The notes: generated by a model not told the origin, from the sequence alone. DNA of 59,671 nucleotides from a virus (IMGVR_UViG_3300024346_007537:1-59671); one strand, 5' to 3'. Shown: positions 1 through 8,670, counted from the stretch's first letter. Numbers and translations are program-made.

Positions 1-1
1 G

Positions 2-922
2 AAAAAGGAAACTAAATCCGATAACCCCAATAATAGTTCCGATAACGAAAATGGGAGTGAAGATAATAGTAGTTCCGAACAGTCCAACGGGGAGAGTTCA
101 AATGAAACCAACGGTAGTCAAAGTGGTACTAAGGAAAACAGTAGTCAAGGTAGTACTAACGAAAGTGGTACATCAACAGAAGGTACTACAACAAAAACAG
201 AGGATGAATCAAAAGAAGGTGGATTGGGTATGTCTTTAGCTAATTCTATTTCAAATGCGGTTGATGGTGGAGAATCGGATAATAAAAACAGAGGTTCATT
301 AATTGCATCAGGTGATATTGTGGTTATTGATAATCAAGATAACTCAAATGGTCGTCAAGTAAAGGTGGTAGGTTCTATTACAAGTGCTAATACAAAAAAG
401 AGCAGAGTTCAAGGAGCACTATTTACATATACAACTGTAACTAATGATTTTAGTTTAACTTTCTACAAATCATGGATTAACCCAAATAGAACATTTAATT
501 TAGTAGGTGCAAATACTACAATGACTAATTTTAATCAAAATCATTTAAACACAACCACTGTTTTAGAATCATTTAAGTTCGGTAAGAAGAAATTTACAGG
601 AATGATTGGTACTAACTTTACAATAGGTAAGTTAGGTAAACGAGAACTACAAAATCTATCTGCGGTTAGTGGTGTCCATAGAAACTTTAGAGTAAGTCCA
701 AGGATTACAACATCTGCACTAATATTAGGAGTCTACTCTCCATTCACACAATACTATGAAGGTCAATGGTGGGATCCAGGTCTATTGATTGTGCCATTTA
801 GTTCTTGGGATATTCAAATTACAAAAACATTTAAATACAACATTAGTTTTACTGGTGTTTGGCAATCGGGCGGAAACGCATTAAACTACCAAATACTGAC
901 TGGTGGTAAAATCAGATTCTAA
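2..922 (+). CDS. Partial protein: Ser/Asn/Glu-rich linker plus beta-rich C-terminal domain
   Basis: The reading frame is open from the left edge, so the true start is outside the window; 306 residues are visible. The first ~75 residues are a low-complexity Asn/Ser/Glu/Thr linker. The rest is rich in alternating hydrophobic/polar strands with many aromatic residues and ends in Phe (GGKIRF), which is the usual ending of outer-membrane beta-barrel proteins. It sits 2 nt upstream of a gene with an export signal. The outer-membrane idea is inferred from composition only. A virion surface protein is an equally simple reading. Methionines at 224 and 230 are internal and not needed as starts. Confidence 0.6.
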   Translation, partial: KKETKSDNPNNSSDNENGSEDNSSSEQSNGESSNETNGSQSGTKENSSQGSTNESGTSTEGTTTKTEDESKEGGLGMSLANSISNAVDGGESDNKNRGSLIASGDIVVIDNQDNSNGRQVKVVGSITSANTKKSRVQGALFTYTTVTNDFSLTFYKSWINPNRTFNLVGANTTMTNFNQNHLNTTTVLESFKFGKKKFTGMIGTNFTIGKLGKRELQNLSAVSGVHRNFRVSPRITTSALILGVYSPFTQYYEGQWWDPGLLIVPFSSWDIQITKTFKYNISFTGVWQSGGNALNYQILTGGKIRF

Positions 923-924
923 TT

Positions 925-1362
925 ATGAAAAATCTATTAATATTTTTATTATTCCCAACTCTCCTATTTTCGCAGGTTGACTGTTATTCAATTAAATCGG
1001 TAACCACCGAAATTGAAATGGAGGAAATAAGTAAAAGAAGGATTACGTTTGGTATCAAACAAATGATGGAGGACATTATCTCAGATAAATACGATTTATG
1101 TATGAATGGTAAACCTGTTAATGTTGTTGTTCAATCAATAGAGTCCCCACAAACAGGAATTCAAATTGGTCCGTGGACAAAAGTGAGTAAAAAAACAATA
1201 GTTACTTTATTAATCTATATGGATGGAAAAGTAACTGAAGTAGAAGGGAAGTCTAAATCAACGGTGAAGTCCACATTTATAGATTTACAAAACAATGACA
1301 TACCTTTTAGTGAAACATCATTTTCATCCGCAATTAAAAAGGCCATTGAGAAAGGGATATAA
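925..1362 (+). CDS. Small exported protein of unknown function
   Basis: 145 residues. The N-terminus MKNLLIFLLFPTLLFSQVDC has a positive end, a hydrophobic core and a plausible Sec cleavage site after Phe-Ser, so the protein is probably exported; the Cys after it is not in a convincing lipobox. The mature part is a mixed alpha/beta domain with two further Cys. The start follows the previous stop by 2 nt (TAATTATG), so the two are probably co-transcribed. A strong terminator follows directly. I do not recognise the family. Exported small proteins next to barrel-like proteins occur in secretion systems such as curli, but nothing here proves that. Confidence 0.6.
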   Translation: MKNLLIFLLFPTLLFSQVDCYSIKSVTTEIEMEEISKRRITFGIKQMMEDIISDKYDLCMNGKPVNVVVQSIESPQTGIQIGPWTKVSKKTIVTLLIYMDGKVTEVEGKSKSTVKSTFIDLQNNDIPFSETSFSSAIKKAIEKGI

Positions 1363-1364
1363 AA

Positions 1365-1481
1365 AAATAAAACCCCAACAAGGTTGCTGGGGTTTTTGGT
1401 CTACAGTGGTTTCAACGCCACCGATATTAACGTGAAAAACGAAAAGGTGTATCGGCAAAGATAACCTTGAATGTATAAATA
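1365..1481 (-). ncRNA. Candidate small structured RNA between promoter-like box and terminator
   Basis: About 110 nt with no ORF. On the minus strand a TATTTATA box (1474-1481), the same box found before late genes here, is followed by a possible stem CCGATA/TATCGG (1421-1426 with 1450-1455), a second stem GTGG/CCAC (1406-1409 with 1418-1421), then the terminator. It could be a free RNA or the 3' UTR of the clpC-like gene, which is transcribed into it. This is inference from sequence layout. Confidence 0.35.
1368..1398. terminator. Strong intrinsic terminator, probably bidirectional
   Basis: AAAACCCCA and TGGGGTTTTT form a stable stem with a T-run on one side and an A-run on the other, so it can stop transcription from the + genes at 1-1362 and from the minus strand (clpC-like gene or the RNA candidate). 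Confidence 0.75.
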
Positions 1482-1512
1482 TATATAAAAACCGAAAAAG
1501 TCAAGTTTTTAA

Positions 1513-3528
1513 CTAAATAAGGGGGGTATTTTTTAGAATTTCTAAATTACCCTCTTTTATTTTTAATATAATACCCATCTCTTTCGTGATATCACCCGTT
1601 AAGATATTATCACTAATGAAATCTTCACACAGATTCTGAATAATTCGCTTTATAGGTCTTGCACCATACTCTTCCTCAGAATTACGTTTTATTATCTCAT
1701 CAACGACTGTTTTATGAAAAGTAATTTCATAGTTACTTTCCGTAAGTCTTTCACTTAAAATATTTAATTCAATCTGAACAATTTTCTTTAGTGATTTATT
1801 ATCTAATTTGTCAAAAACAATTACATCATCAATTCTATTTAGGAATTCAGGGGTAAATTGATTCTTTAATGACTTTCTAATAATTGAATCTTTAATCTTT
1901 TCGTTATTACTATCATCACCAAATCCAATTCCACCACCAAATTCAGAAACTTTCTTAGCACCTATATTAGATGTCATGATTATTAATGTGTTCGTGAAAT
2001 TAATTTTTCTACCAAACGAATCTGTTAGGTGACCTTCATCCAATATCTGTAGTAATAGGTTAAAGACATCCTTATGACCTTTTTCTATCTCATCAAATAA
2101 GACAACAGAAAATGGGTTGTTCTTAATTTTCTCAGTAAGTTGTCCACCTTCATCAAATCCAACATAACCAGGAGGAGACCCAATAAGTTTAGAAACGTTG
2201 TGTTTCTCCATAAACTCACTCATATCCACCCTAACAATTTTATCAGGATCACCAAATAAGGTTTTAGCTAATGTTTTTGCTAAGTGTGTTTTACCAACAC
2301 CTGTTGACCCTAAAAACATAAATGACCCAATTGGTTTATTAGAACCTCTAACACCAACTCGGTTCCGTCTAATTGATTTGGAGATGATCTCAACCGCATT
2401 ATCCTGACCTATGACATTCTTAGATATGGTCTTTTCTAATGATAAAAGGTTCTTAGTCTCTTTTGTGTCAAGTTTAGTGATTGGGACACCCGTCATCTCG
2501 GTTATGATGTTATACACATCATCAACAATAACAGGTTTCTTATTTAACTTTTGTTCAACACTCCACTTTTTCTTTTCTGACTCTAATTTCTTAATTACCT
2601 TTTTCTCATTATCTCTTAGTTCTGCCGCTTTCTCATAATCTTGATTCCTAACCATTTCTTGTTTATCCAACTTAATTAGATCTGATTGGTTTCTCAGTTT
2701 TTCAATAATGGCGGGAATTTTCACATTAATTTTCTTTTCGGAACCTAATTCATCAAGAATATCTATTGCCTTGTCAGGGAACTGTTTATCGGTAATATAT
2801 CTTTTAGATAAACTAACGATTGTTTCAATGACATTGTCTTGGTACTCGACCATGTGATAATCCTCATAAGAATCTTTTAGGTTTTTAAGAATATCTATTG
2901 TTTCGTCTGTAGTTGGTTCTGTTAGGATGATCTTTTGGAATCGTCTAACCAACGCACTATCTTTTTCAATATTCTTCTTATATTCATCAAATGTGGTTGC
3001 TCCGATACATTGTATTTCTCCCCTCGCTAATGCAGGTTTAAGAATATTTGCGGCGTCCATTGATCCTGATGCGTTTCCCGCACCGACCATTGTATGAATT
3101 TCATCTATGAATACAATTACATTTGGTGCATCTTGTAATTCATTTAATATTGCCTTAATTCTTTCCTCAAACTGACCTCGGTATTTTGTTCCCGCAACTA
3201 ATGATGTTAAATCGAGGGACATTATACGTTTATCTAAAAGATTAGTTGGACACGAACCATCATTAATCATAATTGCAAGTTTTTCAACTAACGCGGATTT
3301 ACCAACCCCCGCATCTCCAACAATAATCGTATTATTCTTCTTTTTCCTTGAGAGAATTTGAGCAATACGTTTAACTTCTTTATCACGACCGATTATAGGG
3401 TCAATTAAACCTTGTTCAGCAAGTTTAATTAAATCTCTTGAAAAATTATCTAAAATTGGGGTTGAACTCCCTTTCTTTCCTTTACGTTGTTGTTGAGGTG
3501 CTCCCTCTTCAAAAAATTCTACAGACAT
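1513..3528 (-). CDS. clpC: ClpC-like AAA+ unfoldase without N-domain
   Basis: 671 residues. Two AAA+ modules are visible: Walker A at 71-78 (GDAGVGKS) with Walker B VIVFIDE near 137-143, and Walker A at 407-414 (GSTGVGKT) with Walker B VVLFDE at 475-480. A UVR-type helical segment (about 285-318, with DYEKAAELRD) lies between, as in ClpC/ClpE. The usual ~140-residue N-terminal Clp repeats are replaced by ~22 basic, Gln-rich residues, so substrate or adaptor choice probably differs. The second module carries GIGF at 533-536, where ClpC has its ClpP-docking loop, so it may dock to host ClpP. ClpA/ClpC-type ATPases power unfolding for ClpP proteolysis. Divergent from hsp20. No TATTTATA box is seen upstream. 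Confidence 0.9.
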   Translation of the reverse strand: MSVEFFEEGAPQQQRKGKKGSSTPILDNFSRDLIKLAEQGLIDPIIGRDKEVKRIAQILSRKKKNNTIIVGDAGVGKSALVEKLAIMINDGSCPTNLLDKRIMSLDLTSLVAGTKYRGQFEERIKAILNELQDAPNVIVFIDEIHTMVGAGNASGSMDAANILKPALARGEIQCIGATTFDEYKKNIEKDSALVRRFQKIILTEPTTDETIDILKNLKDSYEDYHMVEYQDNVIETIVSLSKRYITDKQFPDKAIDILDELGSEKKINVKIPAIIEKLRNQSDLIKLDKQEMVRNQDYEKAAELRDNEKKVIKKLESEKKKWSVEQKLNKKPVIVDDVYNIITEMTGVPITKLDTKETKNLLSLEKTISKNVIGQDNAVEIISKSIRRNRVGVRGSNKPIGSFMFLGSTGVGKTHLAKTLAKTLFGDPDKIVRVDMSEFMEKHNVSKLIGSPPGYVGFDEGGQLTEKIKNNPFSVVLFDEIEKGHKDVFNLLLQILDEGHLTDSFGRKINFTNTLIIMTSNIGAKKVSEFGGGIGFGDDSNNEKIKDSIIRKSLKNQFTPEFLNRIDDVIVFDKLDNKSLKKIVQIELNILSERLTESNYEITFHKTVVDEIIKRNSEEEYGARPIKRIIQNLCEDFISDNILTGDITKEMGIILKIKEGNLEILKNTPLI

Positions 3529-3565
3529 ATATTTTAAGGTTTTGTATAAACATAACGAAAATCAT

Positions 3566-3634
3566 ACAAAAAGTCAAATCTATTTTAAAAAGACATTTAG
3601 TCATGATTTTTTATAATATACCGACAAAAAGTCA
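3566..3634. repeat. Pair of 11-bp direct repeats in the clpC/hsp20 divergent region
   Basis: ACAAAAAGTCA occurs at 3566-3576 and again at 3624-3634 between the divergent chaperone genes. Spacing and location would suit an operator or a recombination scar. No regulator is identified. Confidence 0.35.
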
Positions 3635-3701
3635 TATATCACGAAATGGTACTCATATTGTAATAAGAGAATTGATAATAAATAAAAAAAAACGTAAAAT
3701 T

Positions 3702-4073
3702 ATGTTAGTATTTAAAAATGACCCATTTTTTAAAATGGTAGATAACTTCTTCGACATTGCTGAAGAAAATGAAACACATGGTCAGGTTATGTGGAATCAA
3801 ACTTATGATGACAATCAACATTTAGTTGAATTTATTGTACCTGGTTTGAGTAAATCAGACATATCAATAGTTGTGGAGGAAAACCAACTAAAAATTTCAC
3901 ATGAAAAGACGGAAGAGACCTCAAAGTACGTTAATTCATTTGGTAGGGTATTTGATTTACCCGAAAATGTAGACGATAAGAAGATAACCGCTAAGGTTGA
4001 AGATGGTGTTTTACGGGTGTTACTACCAAAAACCAAGAAGAAAAAGTCACAAAGAACAATTTCAGTTAATTAA
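3702..4073 (+). CDS. hsp20: Hsp20 / alpha-crystallin small heat shock protein
   Basis: 123 residues from ATG 3702. The alpha-crystallin domain covers nearly the whole protein: VEFIVPGLSKSDISIVVEEN, the LKISHEKTEE strand, and the C-terminal GVLRVLLPK. Small heat shock proteins hold unfolding proteins in an ATP-independent way; phage Hsp20 genes are common in T4-like marine and freshwater phages and are thought to help head assembly or protein quality control. An upstream in-frame extension is rejected because it runs through the divergent promoter region and into the clpC-like coding sequence. A short hairpin follows the stop. With the ClpC-like unfoldase it forms a proteostasis pair. Confidence 0.92.
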   Translation: MLVFKNDPFFKMVDNFFDIAEENETHGQVMWNQTYDDNQHLVEFIVPGLSKSDISIVVEENQLKISHEKTEETSKYVNSFGRVFDLPENVDDKKITAKVEDGVLRVLLPKTKKKKSQRTISVN

Positions 4074-4074
4074 G

Positions 4075-4098
4075 ATAGCCCCCGTAAGGGGGTTTATC
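4075..4098 (+). terminator. Hairpin after hsp20
   Basis: CCCC-GTAA-GGGG core extended by GATA/TATC with a small internal loop. The U-tract is short (TTT), so termination may be partial. Confidence 0.5.
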
Positions 4099-4108
4099 AT
4101 TTCTTAGA

Positions 4109-4116
4109 TATTTATA
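4109..4116 (+). promoter_or_regulatory. Late-type box TATTTATA
   Basis: GATATTTATAATA, the best form of the recurrent box, 65 nt before the KTSC gene. Confidence 0.6.
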
Positions 4117-4181
4117 ATATACATCAGACTGACTTGATTAAATCGTGATAAATTGTTATATTAAATTAAAATACAAAAATT

Positions 4182-4424
4182 ATGGCAATACTATCAGAAA
4201 AAATCAATGGTAAAGAGATTTTAATTGAAATCGATTCATCTAATTTAAAGTCTGCATCTTACAATACGGAAGGTGGAACATTAGTCGTCACGTTTAAAAG
4301 TGGTGGAAGTTATGAGTATTATAAAGTCCCGTGGGAAGCGTTTACCAAATTAAGACTCGCAGAATCACAGGGTAGGTTTTTCAATCTTAGTATTGCAAAG
4401 ACTTATGAGTTTAAGAAATTATAA
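4182..4424 (+). CDS. KTSC domain protein
   Basis: 80 residues. The pattern SSNLKSASYN, then LVVTFKSGGSYEYYKVP, then a short helix ending in GRFF matches the KTSC domain, a ~60-residue domain found alone in phages and also fused to lysyl-tRNA synthetases. Its biochemical role is not established. The stop overlaps the start of the next gene as TAATG, suggesting translational coupling. Confidence 0.8.
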   Translation: MAILSEKINGKEILIEIDSSNLKSASYNTEGGTLVVTFKSGGSYEYYKVPWEAFTKLRLAESQGRFFNLSIAKTYEFKKL

Positions 4425-5191
4425 TGAAAAACATTCAATTAGTTGATGAGTTAATCGAAGAGATTGGCAACAATCAAGATATTGTTAAATCATTTGAAAT
4501 AAAAGATGCACTGTCCACCGACATATTCGGAGAAAAGGATGGTGAATTTTTTATGCTTGATGAAATCAAAAAAAGATTAATGGTCGTTACTGAAGAATTC
4601 ATGAATTTTATTGACATTGACTTCTTTGTACATGACATTATATTAACTGGTTCGTTGGCTAACTACAATTGGTCCAAGTTCTCAGACGTTGATTTACACA
4701 TTCTAATTGATTATAACGAAACAGAGTACAACCTCGACTTATTAAAGAAATTCTTTGATAGTAAGAGAAGTTTGTGGAATAAACAACATGAGATATTAAT
4801 AAAAGGGTTCGACTGTGAGATATATGTACAGGATGTTAATGAAAAACATTTAGCGTCGGGTATCTATTCTGTCTTAAATGATGAATGGGTGGTTACCCCT
4901 GAACGTACAATCCAATCAATTGATAAAGAATTGATTATTAAAAAGTCGGAGGTATTTGAGGATTTAATCGATGGTATTAAATCATCTTTTGAGAAAGGAG
5001 ATGACGTTTCTGAAGATATATCTAAGGTTAAAAAGAAATTAAAATCATTTAGACAGTGTGGTTTGGACAAAGGTGGTGAATACTCATATGAGAATTTGGC
5101 CTTCAAACTTTTAAGGAGAAATGGTTATATAGGGGAGTTGTTGGGAATCCAAACTAAACTCACCGATAAGAAATTATCCATAGAACAATAG
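4424..5191 (+). CDS. Nucleotidyltransferase-fold protein (pol beta superfamily)
   Basis: 255 residues. The segment ILTGSLANYNW followed by FSDVDLHILID is the GS-x(n)-DxD/H signature of pol-beta-type nucleotidyltransferases, with the Asp pair positioned to bind metal; a third acidic residue could be in FDCEIYV. Such proteins transfer NMPs to nucleic acids, proteins or small molecules, and homologous domains occur in T4-like phages of environmental bacteria. The C-terminal ~90 residues are helical and may bind substrate. The substrate cannot be told from sequence. The start overlaps the KTSC stop by one base. Confidence 0.75.
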   Translation: MKNIQLVDELIEEIGNNQDIVKSFEIKDALSTDIFGEKDGEFFMLDEIKKRLMVVTEEFMNFIDIDFFVHDIILTGSLANYNWSKFSDVDLHILIDYNETEYNLDLLKKFFDSKRSLWNKQHEILIKGFDCEIYVQDVNEKHLASGIYSVLNDEWVVTPERTIQSIDKELIIKKSEVFEDLIDGIKSSFEKGDDVSEDISKVKKKLKSFRQCGLDKGGEYSYENLAFKLLRRNGYIGELLGIQTKLTDKKLSIEQ

Positions 5192-5220
5192 AAAACTAAA
5201 TATTTTTCCTGTTATTGTTG

Positions 5221-5228
5221 TATTTATA
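5221..5228 (+). promoter_or_regulatory. Late-type box TATTTATA
   Basis: Ends 33 nt before the ATG at 5262; followed by AT-rich leader without a Shine-Dalgarno sequence. Confidence 0.65.
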
Positions 5229-5261
5229 ATAAAAGAATAAGTTAAAATCAAATATACTAAT

Positions 5262-6320
5262 ATGTCAAAACTTAGACCATTGGGTAGTGAAAAATTACCT
5301 GTAGATGAAAAATTAAAAAGGATTATGGAAATTGCCAACTATGGTAGAACCCCTAAGTCCACAATTAACGAAAACAAATCACACAAAAAAGTGGAATTCC
5401 TTATGGAGTCTACCAACGGTATGTATGGTATTGTTAAAGAAGGATCTTCGTACTATGTACAAAAAGGTATTAACGAATCATCCCTTGATTATATCGGTGG
5501 TATGTTCATGAAAGATAAAAATAGGTTTTCGTCTTATTCAACAGCATTAAAACGATTAGAACTTATAAGTGGTCAAGAAACACTTAATGAAGCAAAAAAA
5601 TACGTATTAAAATCTAAAGGTGGTGAATCATCAGCACCTGTTGAAGATATTCCCGCTGAACCAGTTGCTGCAGAACCAGAGATGGATGCACCAATTGATG
5701 ATGCACCTGTTGAAGGACCCGAAATTGATTCTGTAGATGGTGACGAACCAATTGAAGATTTACCAACTGACGATTTAGAAGATGAAGGTGAAGATGGTAA
5801 GAAATCTGATTACATGGAAGAGGTTCAAAAGTTCTCAGGGAAATTAGGTCAAGCATTAAGAGATGTTAAAGACAACATGGAAAGTGATGACATCAAGTAT
5901 GTTATTAATATGGTTCTTTCTGCTGTCGATTTAGAAGCATTGGACGAAGATGATAGAGAAGATATTGCTGAAAAGTTTGAATCAAAAGATGATGAAGACT
6001 TTGTTGATAATTTTGACGAAGATGGTGAACCAATTGATGGTGAGTCAGATGATGAATTTGAAGATGAAGAAATTCCTTCAGATGAAGATACTGAACTTGA
6101 TGAAGTTATGGATAAACTTGAAAGTTTTATCGATACCGACACAATTGTTGATGAAGATGAGATTGAAGAAGGTGGTGACATAGACATTAGTCAATTTAAT
6201 GATCTTGGAATGGCAGAAACTGTTTCTGATGTAGATGAGGACGTTGAACTTGATTTGGATGAACTTAAAGGTGAAATTAACAAACATGTTGATGCAACTT
6301 TGAGTAAATACTTTAAGTAG
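5262..6320 (+). CDS. Acidic protein of unknown function, probably structural
   Basis: 352 residues. Residues 1-115 form an ordinary mixed domain (with a YGIVKEGSSYYVQKGINESS segment suggestive of a small beta fold). From about 120 the protein is extremely acidic with Pro/Glu/Asp repeats, broken by a helical island around 190-240. Similar acidic proteins in phages act as scaffolds, DNA mimics or spacers. It has its own late-type box and opens a run of four genes ending at the terminase. I do not recognise a family. Confidence 0.55.
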   Translation: MSKLRPLGSEKLPVDEKLKRIMEIANYGRTPKSTINENKSHKKVEFLMESTNGMYGIVKEGSSYYVQKGINESSLDYIGGMFMKDKNRFSSYSTALKRLELISGQETLNEAKKYVLKSKGGESSAPVEDIPAEPVAAEPEMDAPIDDAPVEGPEIDSVDGDEPIEDLPTDDLEDEGEDGKKSDYMEEVQKFSGKLGQALRDVKDNMESDDIKYVINMVLSAVDLEALDEDDREDIAEKFESKDDEDFVDNFDEDGEPIDGESDDEFEDEEIPSDEDTELDEVMDKLESFIDTDTIVDEDEIEEGGDIDISQFNDLGMAETVSDVDEDVELDLDELKGEINKHVDATLSKYFK

Positions 6321-6322
6321 AT

Positions 6323-6727
6323 ATGAGATTAATCTATATCAATGAAATTGGAGCTGACTATAAAGGTCAGAAACAATATGAATTCATTTTCAGTAGTCAA
6401 ACAGAATTTGATATAGAGGAATGGTACCATGTACCGGCATCAACATACCCCGAATCACTTTCACCCGATTTAGAATATGTGGATTCTGTTGGAGTGTTGA
6501 AGAACACCGACATTAACCTCGACCTTATACAAAAATCGGATTACTTCGGTATTATAGATTCTGTAGATGGTGTTGTATCCTTAGGGTGGGAAAAGTTTGA
6601 TTATGAGAGTGAGTTTGAACGTCTCACTTTTTCTTTTGGTGAGAAATTTGAAAAGGTGGCCAAGAAATTAGACGGACGTGGATACAAACTTATAAAAGAA
6701 GATTTAAAATTTAAAATGGGGATATGA
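6323..6727 (+). CDS. Hypothetical protein
   Basis: 134 residues, soluble, mixed alpha/beta, begins MRLIYINEIGADYKG. The start follows the previous stop by 2 nt and its end overlaps the next gene as ATGA, so it belongs to the 5262-8618 operon leading to the terminase. Likely a virion or packaging accessory by position; no recognisable motif. Confidence 0.55.
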   Translation: MRLIYINEIGADYKGQKQYEFIFSSQTEFDIEEWYHVPASTYPESLSPDLEYVDSVGVLKNTDINLDLIQKSDYFGIIDSVDGVVSLGWEKFDYESEFERLTFSFGEKFEKVAKKLDGRGYKLIKEDLKFKMGI

Positions 6728-7302
6728 AAAGACCAGAATTAGTAAAAAAACTTATGAATGAAGGTTTAAGTGAGAAATTACTTTCAAACCTAACAGATAA
6801 ACAACTAAAAGATCTATCTGAGAGAGTTTTATCGGAAGCGACTTATGAGGTATCCGCAGATAAGGTAGACTCAATAAAAGGTAAAGTAGGTGATAAAGAT
6901 GTAATCAAAGTTTCTGAAGAGGATGAATTAGAAGTTTCTGAGGAAGACACTCAAGAAGGAGAAGTTGACGAAGTAAACGAATGGGTTGAAGGTTTAGTTA
7001 AATCTAACTACCACCCTGAAGTAACAACAAAGAAAGAGATGTATGAAATGATTGGTGCATTATCCGATAGTGCAGATGCATTAGGAGACGCTAATAGAAT
7101 GTTTAGTGTTGATGAACAATCACCTCAACCATCTGAACCTGATACGGATGCTCCTGTAAGGGAGAAACCAACAACAAAACCAGGTAAACCAAAAAGAGAA
7201 AATCCGTTTGAACCAAAACATAAACCAAAACCTAAAGCGGTGTTACCAAAACAACTAAGTTTTGCATCATTAGGTATTGAATTAAAACAAGCGGCGGAAT
7301 GA
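6724..7302 (+). CDS. Hypothetical protein sharing an acidic segment with the gp22 scaffold
   Basis: 192 residues. N-terminal helical part, then at residues 63-83 an acidic segment VSEEDELEVSEEDTQEGEVD that is almost identical to part of gp22 (see the repeat entries). A second helix (around 95-130) is followed by a Pro/Lys-rich tail and a short conserved-looking C-terminus. ATGA overlaps at both ends place it firmly in the operon. The shared segment suggests contact with a common partner, or a recent copy of scaffold DNA. No known family. Confidence 0.55.
   Translation: MKRPELVKKLMNEGLSEKLLSNLTDKQLKDLSERVLSEATYEVSADKVDSIKGKVGDKDVIKVSEEDELEVSEEDTQEGEVDEVNEWVEGLVKSNYHPEVTTKKEMYEMIGALSDSADALGDANRMFSVDEQSPQPSEPDTDAPVREKPTTKPGKPKRENPFEPKHKPKPKAVLPKQLSFASLGIELKQAAE
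6910..6973 (+). repeat. 64-bp direct repeat, copy 1
   Basis: Matches 15416-15479 at 62 of 64 positions, in the same reading frame. Such DNA-level identity between otherwise different genes implies recent duplication or gene conversion. Confidence 0.85.
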
Positions 7303-8618
7303 TTAGTAAAAAATCACTTTTAGAAACAATTAAAAACATTAAGGAAATGCCAGTAGATTATGGTGACAACCCTGAAAGAATAGAACCAGGTCTTGAGGAT
7401 AAACTTTCAACACAAGACACACCTTATAAAGATAACCCTGCGTTTCCACAAGATACCCCTGATGGGTTACCATCTAATTGGGAAGAGTTATTGGCGTCTA
7501 AGAGATTTAAAGACGTTGTGGAGAAGGTAAAACGATATACGGGAACCGAAGGTAATGTTACCGATCAAGGTACATTCATGTCTCTTGTAGGTACTATGCA
7601 ACAAATGTTAAATAGTGTTTTACAGTTCGAATCAGAACACAAAGAATACTTAGAAAATTTAGCGGTAGAATTGGTCAAGAAAGAAATGGCACTACCTGAA
7701 GGATCATTACAATTTGACGCTAAGTTAGTTGGTATGGGTGAAATTTCACCTGAAGGTTTCCAACAACAAGGTGAAGAACCAAGTGAAGAAGAAGTACAAC
7801 AACAATTTGGTGTTGATGCTGAAGAAGCTGAAGATGATGTGGAAGATTTTATCGACGCATTTGAACAGTTTGATCAAGAGACGGCTAAAAGAAGATTTAT
7901 AAATGCATTAATTCAAGGGTCATCTAAAAAAGGACATTACATGTTTGAATTAGTTGCAACAGAATTAGAAGAAAAAAACCCTAACATCCTTACTCAGTAC
8001 GGTATATTAATGTCAGTAAATGATCTTATGTATTGGATATTACCTGATGGTGTTGTACAACAAGGTATGGAAGGTGGAAGTTTTGCGGGTAAAGAAGAGG
8101 TTGATACTGAAACAGATCCTCCAACAGTTAGAGCAACTGCAATATTCTTTCCAGCATTAATTCACGAACTCATTAAAGGTGTTATGGAAGTTATGGGAAC
8201 TAAAGGTTTACCTGACGATCCTCGTGCCGCTGAAATGGTTATGAATTCAACAGATACATTACCATCAGAGATATGGGATTTAAGATTAGGTCCTGTTATT
8301 TGGGAAAAATTTAGAGAGTCTTATCCTGAAAAAATTATGGGTGAGGAATTGAAACACATTCAAAATTACTTATTCTCAAGATTCTCATCTTTAGATAATG
8401 ATGAATTTTTTAAAGTTTCAAGAGAAATACTGAAAGGAAGTACCTTAGGTAAAGAAATTATAAGTAATATGGTTGATCAGATTATTCAGGATTTACAGAG
8501 TGAAGATTATGAAGAGGACCAATATAATAGAGAATATGGAGACGATGATGATGATGATGGACTCGGAGGATTCTTAGGGTCATTAGGGATTACATTTTCT
8601 CCTGAAGACGATAATTAA
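7299..8618 (+). CDS. Hypothetical protein, probable virion or packaging component
   Basis: 439 residues. An N-terminal Pro/Asp-rich arm (1-60), helical middle, a Glu/Gln-rich acidic stretch near 150-180, then a helical domain (about 180-400), and an Asp-rich C-terminus with six consecutive Asp. Starts with an ATGA overlap and ends just before a strong terminator upstream of the terminase gene. In T4 this position holds small packaging and neck genes, but I see no similarity to gp16. Function unknown. Confidence 0.55.
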   Translation: MISKKSLLETIKNIKEMPVDYGDNPERIEPGLEDKLSTQDTPYKDNPAFPQDTPDGLPSNWEELLASKRFKDVVEKVKRYTGTEGNVTDQGTFMSLVGTMQQMLNSVLQFESEHKEYLENLAVELVKKEMALPEGSLQFDAKLVGMGEISPEGFQQQGEEPSEEEVQQQFGVDAEEAEDDVEDFIDAFEQFDQETAKRRFINALIQGSSKKGHYMFELVATELEEKNPNILTQYGILMSVNDLMYWILPDGVVQQGMEGGSFAGKEEVDTETDPPTVRATAIFFPALIHELIKGVMEVMGTKGLPDDPRAAEMVMNSTDTLPSEIWDLRLGPVIWEKFRESYPEKIMGEELKHIQNYLFSRFSSLDNDEFFKVSREILKGSTLGKEIISNMVDQIIQDLQSEDYEEDQYNREYGDDDDDDGLGGFLGSLGITFSPEDDN

Positions 8619-8635
8619 ATAACACAAATTATAAG

Positions 8636-8660
8636 AAAGTGGTCAATAGACCACTTTTTT
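8636..8660 (+). terminator. Intrinsic terminator before gp17
   Basis: AGTGGTC-AATA-GACCACT followed by TTTTTTT. It separates the 5262-8618 operon from the terminase gene and contains the GTG that would otherwise extend the gp17 ORF. Confidence 0.85.
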
Positions 8661-8662
8661 TG

Positions 8663-8670
8663 TATTTATT
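8663..8670 (+). promoter_or_regulatory. Late-type box TATTTATT, 4 nt before ATG
   Basis: TGTATTTATTGGAT then ATG at 8675. Directly follows the terminator, as expected for a promoter restarting transcription. Confidence 0.75.

Noticed and set aside
1474-1481. TATAAATA on the + strand read as a T4-type late promoter
   Set aside because: It would transcribe only antisense to clpC; elsewhere the functional orientation here is TATTTATA toward the gene, so the minus-strand reading is preferred.
3438-3701. N-terminal extension of hsp20
   Set aside because: It overlaps clpC coding DNA and the divergent promoter region; the alpha-crystallin domain fits the start at 3702.
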